Positions 7,578 through 14,389 of a stretch of DNA of 20,114 nucleotides are shown one piece after another. This stretch comes from Collinsella aerofaciens (GTDB lineage Bacteria; Actinomycetota; Coriobacteriia; Coriobacteriales; Coriobacteriaceae). Under the pieces are notes generated by a model. That model was not told where the DNA came from. It was given only the letters and a program-made list of their open reading frames with translations, and ran no database searches. The stretch is from the NCBI GenBank assembly GCA_030826265.1, contig JAPJOH010000035.1, positions 1-20,114 on the forward strand, given 5' to 3'. The translations under genes and the position numbers were made by a program. Numbering within the stretch: position 1 is the stretch's first letter; each line of letters starts with the position of its first letter.

Positions 7578-9605
7578 CTACGGCCGCTCGTTGGGGGCCA
7601 AGCGCTGCATCTTATTCACGGCCTTGAACTTGGTGAACAGCGGCACGTACTCAAAGCTCACGTTGGAGTTCTCCAGGCCGTACCAGCGTGCAGGCGTGCC
7701 GGCGGCGCGGCGGATGATGTACTTGAGCGTGATGGCCGTACGCTCGCTCGGCTCCACATCGCTTTCGGGCGCCAGAAGCTTACGAATCAGGACGAACTTG
7801 AACGTACCGATGTTGCCCGGATCCTTGTAGACCGAGTAGTCATGCGTCTGCGGCGGCAGCTCGCCGGTGGCAGCCAGGTCCTGAACAACCTGACGCAGGT
7901 AGGCATTGACGCGCTGGTTGATCTTGTAGCCCAGGTACAGGTGCACGCGGAACACGTAGTCGGTGCCGAACGTCTCGACCGAATAGGCAAAGGTGTGCGG
8001 TTCGTCCATGGTCTCGACATTCACGAACCACCAGGCGCGGGCACGCTTGGGATGCTTGTCCAAGATCGAATAGACGATATCGCGGTCGATGTAGTCGGTA
8101 TGGGTGTCCTTGGTCAGGTACACGACGTTGTCACTCATGCGCTCGTAACGGTCGTCGTCGCGCAGGCGCTTGAGCTGCGGCAGGTAGCTGCGCAGCGGCA
8201 GCAGCGTAAACTGGCGCTGCTCGACCGCCGTGCCGTTGTACCAGCACACCATAATGCCCATGATGAGTGCAGCCATGAGGATGGTGAAATAGCCGCCGTG
8301 GAAGAACTTGGTGAGCGAGCTCACGAAGAAGAAGCCTTCGAGCAAAAGGAAGAAGGCCGCGAAGATCCACGGAGCGACCTTGAGCTTGCGCTCCTCGTGC
8401 AGGTAGAAGAAGAGCAGTAGCGTGGTGCACATCATAGTCAGCGTAATGGCAAGGCCGTAGGCGGCTTCCATATGCGCCGAGTTCTGGAACAGCAGCACCA
8501 CGATGACGCAGCCCACAAGCATGACGTTGTTGACCATGGGGATGTAGAGCTGGCCTTTGGTCTCGGCAGGGTAGAAGACCTGCATGTGCGGCATGAGGTC
8601 CAGACGGCTGGCCTCGGACACCAGCGAAAACGCGCCGGTGATGAGCGCCTGCGAGGCAATGATGGCCGCGACGGTGGAAAGGCCAACGGCAAACGGGCGC
8701 AGGCCCGGGGCGAGCATCTGGTAGAACGGGTTGAGGTCGGCAATGCCCATGAGCTCGGGGTTGGCAGCGTTGTTCATAAGCCAAGCGCCCTGGCCCATAT
8801 AGGAAAGCAGCAGGCAGCACTTAACGAACGGCCAGGTGGCGTAGATGTTGCCGCGGCCGACGTGGCCCATGTCGGAGTAGAGCGCCTCGGCACCGGTGGT
8901 GGCGAGGAAGCAGCTGCCCAGAATCATGATGCCCGCGTGGTTGTTGGGGTTCAGCAAAAAGGCGATGCCACGCACCGGGTTGAGGCACAGCAGCACGGCG
9001 GGGTGCTGGAAGACAAAGAACAGACCCGTGCCGCCCAGGAACAGGAACCACAGCGTCATGATGGGGCCAAAGGCGTGACCGATCTTGGCCGTACCGATAC
9101 GTTGCACCAAGAAGAGCACGATGATGATGGCGAGCGTAATGGCGACGACGCGGCCCTGGTCATCGCCCAGCACGGCATGGACCGCCGGGATGGTGCGCAG
9201 GCCCTCGATGGCCGTGGTAACGGTAACGGCCGGCGTCAGGATGCCGTCGGCGAGCAGCGCGGCGCCACCCAGCATGGCGGGGATGATAAGCCACTTGCCA
9301 CAGCGCTTGACCAGGCTGTACAGGGCAAAGATGCCGCCCTCACCATGGTTATCGGCGCGCAGCGAGATGAGCACATACTTGATGGTGGTCAGCAGCGTGA
9401 CCGTCCACACGACAAGGGAGAGCGCGCCGAGCACGAACTCCTCCGTCACGCTTCCGATGCCGCCGTTGCCGGCAACGAGCGCCTTGGTTACATACATAGG
9501 GCTGGTGCCGATATCGCCGTACACCACGCCCAGCGTGACGAGCATCGCCGAGATGCTCACAGGAATCGCAGCGTGCGAGGCTGCCTCCTTGGCCTTTTGT
9601 TCCAT
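7578..9605 (-). CDS. kup: Kup-family potassium uptake transporter
   Basis: A 675-residue membrane protein of the KUP/HAK/KT family, which imports K+ probably with protons. The hallmark VVYGDIGTSPMYV lies near the N-terminus, followed by LRADNHGEGGIFALYSL, a GGAALLADGILTPAVTV segment and GAEALYSDMGH, all typical of family helices 1 to 7. About 12 membrane helices occupy residues 15-450, and a soluble C-terminal region of about 220 residues follows. Length is near the E. coli 622 plus an extended tail. The ATG at 9603-9605 has GGGAGG 9 nt upstream; an in-frame TTG 18 nt earlier overlaps that site and was rejected. It is the first gene of an apparent kup - small membrane protein - kdpD - kdpE operon, so the two-component system may regulate or sense its activity. 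Confidence 0.95.
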   Translation of the reverse strand: MEQKAKEAASHAAIPVSISAMLVTLGVVYGDIGTSPMYVTKALVAGNGGIGSVTEEFVLGALSLVVWTVTLLTTIKYVLISLRADNHGEGGIFALYSLVKRCGKWLIIPAMLGGAALLADGILTPAVTVTTAIEGLRTIPAVHAVLGDDQGRVVAITLAIIIVLFLVQRIGTAKIGHAFGPIMTLWFLFLGGTGLFFVFQHPAVLLCLNPVRGIAFLLNPNNHAGIMILGSCFLATTGAEALYSDMGHVGRGNIYATWPFVKCCLLLSYMGQGAWLMNNAANPELMGIADLNPFYQMLAPGLRPFAVGLSTVAAIIASQALITGAFSLVSEASRLDLMPHMQVFYPAETKGQLYIPMVNNVMLVGCVIVVLLFQNSAHMEAAYGLAITLTMMCTTLLLFFYLHEERKLKVAPWIFAAFFLLLEGFFFVSSLTKFFHGGYFTILMAALIMGIMVCWYNGTAVEQRQFTLLPLRSYLPQLKRLRDDDRYERMSDNVVYLTKDTHTDYIDRDIVYSILDKHPKRARAWWFVNVETMDEPHTFAYSVETFGTDYVFRVHLYLGYKINQRVNAYLRQVVQDLAATGELPPQTHDYSVYKDPGNIGTFKFVLIRKLLAPESDVEPSERTAITLKYIIRRAAGTPARWYGLENSNVSFEYVPLFTKFKAVNKMQRLAPNERP

Positions 9606-9640
9606 AAGCCGGTTTCCTCCCAACTTTAATGTTCGAAGGG

Positions 9641-9646
9641 ATTATA
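9641..9646 (-). promoter_or_regulatory. -10 element TATAAT upstream of kup
   Basis: On the minus strand GCCTATAATCC lies 35 nt before the kup start codon. No convincing -35 box is seen 16-18 nt further upstream. Its position after the nitroreductase gene suggests kup starts its own transcript. Confidence 0.5.
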
Positions 9647-9722
9647 GGCAATCGGCCTGCGCTTGCACGGCACCGTTTTCCCAGCTAGATAAACATTTAT
9701 ACGGCCTTTAGGCCACCGCGGC

Positions 9723-9762
9723 GATATGGAATGTGACAAAGGGACCGTCCCTTTATCATATC
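9723..9762. repeat. hairpin with palindromic GGGAC core between nitroreductase and kup
   Basis: AAAGGGA/TCCCTTT (9738-9744 with 9748-9754) forms a 7-bp stem inside a 17-nt palindrome, AAAGGGACCGTCCCTTT. An outer GATATG/CATATC stem (9723-9728 with 9757-9762) encloses it with a one-sided bulge. It follows the nitroreductase stop codon by 2 nt on the minus strand but has no T-run, so termination is uncertain. Confidence 0.6.
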
Positions 9763-9764
9763 CG

Positions 9765-10634
9765 TCATTTTCCGAGCCAATTTTTGAACCACCACTCCAT
9801 GGATCGGCTCATCTCGGCCATAAAGGGGCTCGTGTGCTTGCGGGTATAGATGTCCACGACGCGCTCCCCCACCTCGCGGGCATGCGGGCGGAACATCGCG
9901 TCCATCTCGGCCACCTGCGCGTCCATAGTCGCAGCATCGGCGCGGCAGTAGCGCTCCTCGTGCACCAGGTTCACCACGGGATGTGCAATCGCCGGACGCT
10001 CCTTACGGGGCGTGCCGATGATGAGCATCGACAGCGGCATGGTATAGGGCGGCAGGCCCAGCAGCTCGGCCACTTCCTCGGCATTCTCGACGATATCACC
10101 GATGTAGCAGCTCCCCAGGCCCAGGGCCTCGGCGGCGACCACGGCGTTTTGCGCGGCGATCACGGCGTCCTGGGCCGCGATGGCAAAGTCACCCAAACCC
10201 GGTGCACGGCGGGGCGCCTTGCCCGTGCGCTCGACAAACTCGGGCTCAAAGCAGCCCACGTGCTCAAACAGATCGATCCACTTGGCATAGTCGACCACAA
10301 ATATAAGTGCCCAGGGCGCCTTGGCGATCATGGGCTGGTGGTCGCACAGGTCGGCCAGACGATCCAGCGTAGCCTGCTCGCGAATGCTCACGATGGAATA
10401 CATCATCATGGCGCCCGCCGACGGCGCGCGACTCGCCGCATGCAAAATTGCCGCCCGCTGCTCGTCGGTCACCGCCACGGGACGGTCGTCGTCATCACGC
10501 GCGAAGGCACGCGTGGAGGAACGGTGCTCCAACGTGTCCAGCACCGCATTGCCCGTCGTCTCGACCGGATAGCCGCCCGCGTCCATGCCAGCGTCCACGT
10601 CACCCGCACTCGTCATACAAGCCCGTTCGTTCAT
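9765..10634 (-). CDS. nitroreductase family flavoprotein
   Basis: A 289-residue protein of the FMN-dependent nitroreductase fold, closest in layout to NfsA/FRP-type NAD(P)H enzymes that reduce nitroaromatics, quinones or flavins in the cytosol. LEHRSSTRAF (35-44) is the usual N-terminal phosphate-binding segment, followed by ASRAPSAGAMMMYSI and, later, AAEALGLGSCYIGDIVEN, typical of the family's flavin-binding and dimer core. The N-terminal 28 residues look like an extra disordered leader. The C-terminus ends in SMEWWFKNWLGK, an aromatic tail often seen in anaerobe members. AGAGGATG precedes the ATG. It diverges from the LTA-synthase-like gene and lies upstream of kup on the same strand. The physiological substrate is not predictable. 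Confidence 0.88.
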   Translation of the reverse strand: MNERACMTSAGDVDAGMDAGGYPVETTGNAVLDTLEHRSSTRAFARDDDDRPVAVTDEQRAAILHAASRAPSAGAMMMYSIVSIREQATLDRLADLCDHQPMIAKAPWALIFVVDYAKWIDLFEHVGCFEPEFVERTGKAPRRAPGLGDFAIAAQDAVIAAQNAVVAAEALGLGSCYIGDIVENAEEVAELLGLPPYTMPLSMLIIGTPRKERPAIAHPVVNLVHEERYCRADAATMDAQVAEMDAMFRPHAREVGERVVDIYTRKHTSPFMAEMSRSMEWWFKNWLGK

Positions 10635-10847
10635 CGCCTCATCCTCTCTAATTCTTTAAGAAGCCTTTACGTTTCCGTGTAATTCCCGTCCATTATCGCG
10701 CAGGTCGCCACTACATTGCGCCACACCGTCACACGTGCGCGTTAATATGGCTGGTTGTTGTGCGCAGACACCAATTGCAGCGCATATCTTGGTAACAATC
10801 GGGTAAACCCCCGCTTTCGTACGTTTTAGTTTGTGAGGAGTCTCAGC

Positions 10848-13148
10848 ATGTTCGCTGCCGCCATCTCGCTCGTCGGTCTTGCGGCGACCGTCTACCTTGT
10901 CTTGCGCGAGGCCAAGGCCATTCGCGCTCAGTCGGGCACCGTTGCCAAGGGCGCCTTCGCCTGGAGCGTCGCCTTTGGCCTGTTCCAGCTCTTTTTGACC
11001 GTCTGGGGCGCTATTGGCCTCGTCGCGCAGAACGAGCCGCTCGCCTTTGTGATGCTCATCCTGACCAACGCCATCCTCACCGGCTGCGCTTGGGCCAGCA
11101 TCGCACGCGACCGCATCGCCCCGCGCGTCTTTGCGTTCGCCGCGCCCGACGCCCCCGCCCCCACCGGCAAGCTCGCCCGCCTGCGCGGCGCCTTTGTGGG
11201 CAAACCGCTCGTCGCCGCCGTCCTGTGCCTGCTGCTCGCCGGCGTCTTTGCGCTGCTGGGCATGGAGGTATCGTCCAACCACGACTTTACCTGGGTCTAC
11301 CCCCTATGCATCCTGCTCGAGTGGGCCATCATCACCGTGCTCATGGTCGGCCTGTTCTTCCTGTTCCAGCGCCACGGCGCAGCCCCCGCGGTCCTGGCCT
11401 TTGCCCTCTTTATCATGGGCATTGCCGAGTTCTTCGTTATCACGTTTAAGTCCATGCCCATCCAGCCGGGCGACCTTTCGGCCATCTCCACCGCCGCCGC
11501 GGTCGCCGGCACCGGCTACACCTTCTCCATCTCGCTGTTCTGCGTGCTGTCCATGGGCTTTACCGCCATCGCCATGCTGCTGTGCGAGTACGCCGGCCTG
11601 GTGGCACCGCACCGTCAGAAGGGCGCCGCCAACGCCAAGCGCATGCTGCTCACCAACCTGCTCGTGGCCGTGCTGTGCCTGGGCGGTGTGACCGCGCATG
11701 TCACGCTCATCGACTACTACAACACTCTCGGCATCACCGTCTACACCTGGCGCCCGCTCGAGAGCTACTGGCGCGAGGGCTACCTGCCCGCTTTCATTAG
11801 CGCAGCGCAGTCCATCAAGCCGCCCAAACCCGCCGACTACTCCGTCGACGATGCCAAAGCCACGCTCAAAAAGTACGCCAAGACCTACGACAAGTCCGAC
11901 GCGGCCAAGAGCGACGAGCGCGCCGCCGCAAAGGAACAGTTCGACAGCGAGAAGCCCACGGTCATCGCCATCATGAACGAGACGTTCTCGGATCTGTCGA
12001 TCTACCAGAACATGCGCGCCGGCTACGAGGGTCCGCAGTACTTTAAGAGCCTGTCCAACTGCCTCAGCCGCGGCAAGCTCTACGTGAGCGCCTACGGCGG
12101 CGGCACCGCCAATACCGAGTTTGAGTTTATGACCGGCAACTCCATGGCCAACCTGGGCTCGGGCGTGTACCCCTACACCATCTACAACATGGAAACGACC
12201 GGGAACCTGGCAGAGCAGTTCAAATCGCTCGGCTATTCCACCACGGCTATGCACCCCAATCACGCAACCAACTGGAACCGCGAGAACGTCTACAAGGACT
12301 TTGGCTTTGACCAGTTCCTGTCCATCAACGATTTCCAGGGAGCCGACACCTTGCGCGGCATGGTGACCGACCAGGCTACCTACGACAAGATTCTTGAGCT
12401 GCTCGACCAGAACGCCGATCCGCAGTTTATCTTCGACGTGACCATGCAGAACCACTCGGGCTACGATACGGGTCTGCTGCCGGTCGATAAGCAGATGCAC
12501 CTCAACATCGACACGACCGACTTGGACGCCAAGACCGTTGAGGACGGCACGCTGTCCGATGTCGACGAGTACGTCTCGTGCATTGAGCAGTCCGACCAGG
12601 CGCTGCGTTACTTCCTCAATGCCCTGAGCAAGCTCGACCGTAAGGTGGTCGTGGTGTTCTGGGGCGATCACCAGCCGTTCTTCCCGTCCAAGTTCAACGA
12701 CAAGTGGTTTACCGGCGAGGACGATGCCACGCACCAGGAACGTCTGTGGCAGACCGACTACATCATCTGGGCCAACTACGACGTTGCCGGCTGCGACCAG
12801 ACGAGCGAGGTCGACGACCTGTCCACCAACTATCTGTCCACCCAGCTGATGCAGCTGATCGGCGCACCGCTGACCGACTACCAGAAAGCGCACATGACGC
12901 TGCGCGAGTCGCTGCCCGCCATCAACTCGGTGGGCTACGAGGACGCCAGCCTGCGCTGGGCGCTCTCCTCCAACGTCACCGGCGACGACGCCGCTGCCGC
13001 AGCCGCCACCAAGGCGCGCGAGGATTACGCCAAGATGCAGTACTACGAGATGTTCCGCGACGGCAAGAACGTGTACACCGAGCACTTCCAAACCGAAGCC
13101 AACGAGACCGACCCCAACCTGGCACCGGGCACAACCAAGATCAAGTAG
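10848..13148 (+). CDS. LTA synthase family membrane phosphotransferase/sulfatase-fold protein
   Basis: A 766-residue protein: about eight N-terminal membrane helices (1-290), then a long extracellular alkaline-phosphatase-fold domain (about 365-700). Residues matching the metal and catalytic site of LtaS are present: Glu378 in MNETFSD, Thr420 in YGGGTANTEFEFMTGNS (nucleophile) and WGDHQPF (Asp607, His608). Family members transfer glycerol-phosphate or related groups from lipids onto surface polymers. S. aureus LtaS has 646 residues and five helices; the extra helices here resemble the larger Firmicute and actinobacterial members. The ATG at 10848 was chosen because GAGGAG lies 7 nt upstream; the in-frame GTG at 10833 overlaps that site. 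No glycolipid or teichoic-acid genes adjoin it, so the polymer is unknown. The C-terminal 60 residues are charged and poorly conserved in appearance. Confidence 0.9.
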   Translation: MFAAAISLVGLAATVYLVLREAKAIRAQSGTVAKGAFAWSVAFGLFQLFLTVWGAIGLVAQNEPLAFVMLILTNAILTGCAWASIARDRIAPRVFAFAAPDAPAPTGKLARLRGAFVGKPLVAAVLCLLLAGVFALLGMEVSSNHDFTWVYPLCILLEWAIITVLMVGLFFLFQRHGAAPAVLAFALFIMGIAEFFVITFKSMPIQPGDLSAISTAAAVAGTGYTFSISLFCVLSMGFTAIAMLLCEYAGLVAPHRQKGAANAKRMLLTNLLVAVLCLGGVTAHVTLIDYYNTLGITVYTWRPLESYWREGYLPAFISAAQSIKPPKPADYSVDDAKATLKKYAKTYDKSDAAKSDERAAAKEQFDSEKPTVIAIMNETFSDLSIYQNMRAGYEGPQYFKSLSNCLSRGKLYVSAYGGGTANTEFEFMTGNSMANLGSGVYPYTIYNMETTGNLAEQFKSLGYSTTAMHPNHATNWNRENVYKDFGFDQFLSINDFQGADTLRGMVTDQATYDKILELLDQNADPQFIFDVTMQNHSGYDTGLLPVDKQMHLNIDTTDLDAKTVEDGTLSDVDEYVSCIEQSDQALRYFLNALSKLDRKVVVVFWGDHQPFFPSKFNDKWFTGEDDATHQERLWQTDYIIWANYDVAGCDQTSEVDDLSTNYLSTQLMQLIGAPLTDYQKAHMTLRESLPAINSVGYEDASLRWALSSNVTGDDAAAAAATKAREDYAKMQYYEMFRDGKNVYTEHFQTEANETDPNLAPGTTKIK

Positions 13149-13168
13149 CGGGTCACTCATAACTGAAA

Positions 13169-13298
13169 CGTCTGTCCGGGCGGAGGCATATAAGGTTCCC
13201 TGCTCGGACAGTCCTGCGCAAGACGGGGGCCACATTAAGTGGCCCCCTTTGCGTGCGGAACTCGCGATGAACCTTATATGCCTCCGCCCGGACAGACG
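13169..13298. repeat. perfect 30-bp inverted repeat flanking a terminator
   Basis: Arms 13169-13198 and 13269-13298 are exact reverse complements over 30 bp (CGTCTGTCCGGGCGGAGGCA and onward to the start of the loop). The 70-bp interior holds the GC-rich hairpin 13225-13247. The left arm starts 20 bp after the LTA-synthase-like stop codon. No transposase, recombinase or target duplication is visible nearby. Confidence 0.85.
13225..13250 (+). terminator. GC-rich hairpin terminator after the LTA-synthase-like gene
   Basis: GGGGGCCAC/GTGGCCCCC (13225-13233 with 13239-13247), loop ATTAA, followed by only TTT and then GCG. Outer bases GCGCAA and TTGCGT can extend the stem. It probably ends the transcript about 100 nt past the stop codon, though the T-run is short. 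Confidence 0.65.
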
Positions 13299-13354
13299 CC
13301 TTGTTGTTGGAACGCGGCTTGTCATGGGGGCATCTGCTGAACATATATAAGTTG

Positions 13355-13379
13355 AAGGCCACGTCATGTGGCCTTTTTT
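13355..13379 (+). terminator. intrinsic terminator, plus strand
   Basis: AAGGCCAC/GTGGCCTT (13355-13362 with 13368-13375), loop GTCAT, running into TTTTTT. This is a stronger terminator than the one at 13225-13250 and shares its GGCCAC/GTGGCC stem core. With no gene between the two, it is either a backup terminator or the end of a small RNA of about 100 nt starting near the right arm of the 30-bp repeat. Confidence 0.7.
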
Positions 13380-13394
13380 GCATCCGGAAACCGT

Positions 13395-13484
13395 GTCCCA
13401 GAATTCACGTCCGGAGCGGGATGCAGTTTCCGCTTACGGCCCCGTTGGGAAACTCCATCCCATTCCAAAGGCAAATTCTGGGAC
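13395..13484. repeat. two-stem nested inverted repeat
   Basis: An outer 11-bp perfect stem, GTCCCAGAATT/AATTCTGGGAC (13395-13405 with 13474-13484), encloses an inner 14-nt stem (13418-13431 with 13448-13461, 13 of 14 pairing). The right outer arm shares bases 13479-13484 with the next hairpin, so the two outer stems exclude each other. No gene is recognised here. Confidence 0.75.
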
Positions 13485-13524
13485 GGGCTTTCCGAAACCC
13501 CATCCATCCGGAAAGCCCGTCCCA
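13479..13524. repeat. perfect 16-bp inverted repeat TGGGACGGGCTTTCCG
   Basis: Arms 13479-13494 and 13509-13524 are exact reverse complements with a 14-nt loop, AAACCCCATCCATC. No T-run follows on either strand. The arm begins with TGGGACGGG, also found in the arm of the hairpin at 19889-19970. It overlaps the outer arm of the nested repeat to its left. Confidence 0.8.
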
Positions 13525-13635
13525 CTCTGAATACATCCAGCGAACATATGCGAGCGTGTTGTCCAGAACGGCCTCGTCATCGGGGTGATGGAAAATATCG
13601 TCCCAGACGCTTGCCATCGTTGCGCCCACGAGTGT

Positions 13636-13667
13636 CAAGAAAAAAGCCTCGAGGATTTCGAGGCTTT
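13636..13667 (-). terminator. Rho-independent terminator of the flavodoxin gene
   Basis: AAAGCCTCGA/TCGAGGCTTT (13643-13652 with 13658-13667, loop of 5 nt) is followed on the minus strand by TTTCTTG after the stem's own T-run. It lies 44 bp past the flavodoxin stop codon. Confidence 0.8.
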
Positions 13668-13710
13668 CACCATTTGTATTGTTTTGCACGAAGGACCGCG
13701 AACGGCGAAG

Positions 13711-14262
13711 CTACTCTCCCAGCACGGCCTTCTTGGCGGCTGCAGCCATGTTATCCAGATCCTCCTTGGTGGGGTGATCCTTTGCGGCAACCCAGTTGTC
13801 GAGCAGCATCTTAAATCGGACGTTTTCGGGATCTTGCTCGAGCATGGCCTCGTAGCGCTGCTTGACCGCGGGACCCATCTTGCCCTGGCACATCGCCCAG
13901 CCCGCAAGCTCGGCATCCCCAGCCAAATTGGAAGTCACGCGATCAATAATCTGCTGGCAATAGCTCTGGTCGGCGCCAAAACCGCAGGTGCCAAACAGGA
14001 ACACGCGCTTGCCGTGCAAGGCGGAAAGCAACGTCGCGACCGAAGGCGTGCACGCGCCCTTGTCGCACCAAAAACCGACGAGCACCGTGTCGGCCGCGCA
14101 GGCGCCCTGCGCCTCGAGCGCAACCTGATCTGCATCCGCATCGTCGCTCAACGCCGCGGCATGGACAAACTCAACACCCGCAGCCTGCAGAGCGCGCTTG
14201 ATCGCGCCCGAAACCATCCTGGTATTACCGCTCTTGCTGTTAACCACCAAAGAGCACGTCAT
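13711..14262 (-). CDS. flavodoxin family protein (BilS-like layout)
   Basis: A 183-residue cytosolic flavodoxin-fold protein. The FMN phosphate-binding loop NSKSGNTR is at residues 8-15, then VGFWCDKG, a VFLFGTCGFG strand-loop and LAGWAMCQGKM, and a C-terminal helix with KDHPTKEDL. This order resembles small flavodoxins found in gut anaerobes, including the one named BilS in bilirubin-reducing species. No bilR-like oxidoreductase is in this window, so that role is only a possibility and I give no symbol. I chose the ATG at 14260-14262, which has GAGG 10 nt upstream; the GTG two codons earlier is too close to it. It lies 127 bp after the ABC exporter operon on the same strand without a visible terminator between, and has its own terminator. 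Confidence 0.85.
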   Translation of the reverse strand: MTCSLVVNSKSGNTRMVSGAIKRALQAAGVEFVHAAALSDDADADQVALEAQGACAADTVLVGFWCDKGACTPSVATLLSALHGKRVFLFGTCGFGADQSYCQQIIDRVTSNLAGDAELAGWAMCQGKMGPAVKQRYEAMLEQDPENVRFKMLLDNWVAAKDHPTKEDLDNMAAAAKKAVLGE

Positions 14263-14324
14263 AGTCACGTTGCCTCGTTTCCCCCAAAACTAAAGCCACT
14301 AATGCAATTTATTAGATGAATATC

Positions 14325-14334
14325 TTAGTACTAA
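14325..14334. promoter_or_regulatory. perfect palindrome TTAGTACTAA, candidate operator
   Basis: A 10-bp perfect palindrome in the 127-bp gap between the ABC exporter and the flavodoxin gene. An AGAT-ATTC-ATCT inverted repeat lies beside it and overlaps a possible AAGATA -10 box. TTAG...CTAA half-sites are typical of MarR/SlyA-type operators, but no such regulator gene is in the window. Confidence 0.3.
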
Positions 14335-14389
14335 CGTGACAGATGTAAACCACCGTCTGCCGATTGATTAATTTGCCCCACGGGCTTGC

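Noticed and set aside
8472..9629. A 385-codon plus-strand open frame opposite kup
   Set aside because: Shadow of kup; composition rich in Asp, His and Gly with no recognisable domain.
9606..9722. c-di-AMP (ydaO-type) riboswitch upstream of kup
   Set aside because: The gap is too short and shows none of the conserved riboswitch motifs; only a -10 box is supported.
11304..13367. A 687-codon open frame on the minus strand opposite the LTA-synthase-like gene
   Set aside because: Antisense shadow with low-complexity Val/Gly/His composition, and it runs through the 30-bp inverted repeat.
13169..13530. CRISPR array
   Set aside because: The repeats are inverted and of differing sequence and spacing, with no regular direct repeats or cas genes.
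13711..14262. Assignment of the flavodoxin as BilS of a bilirubin reductase locus
   Set aside because: The resemblance is in layout only as recalled, and no BilR-like or BilQ-like gene is adjacent.
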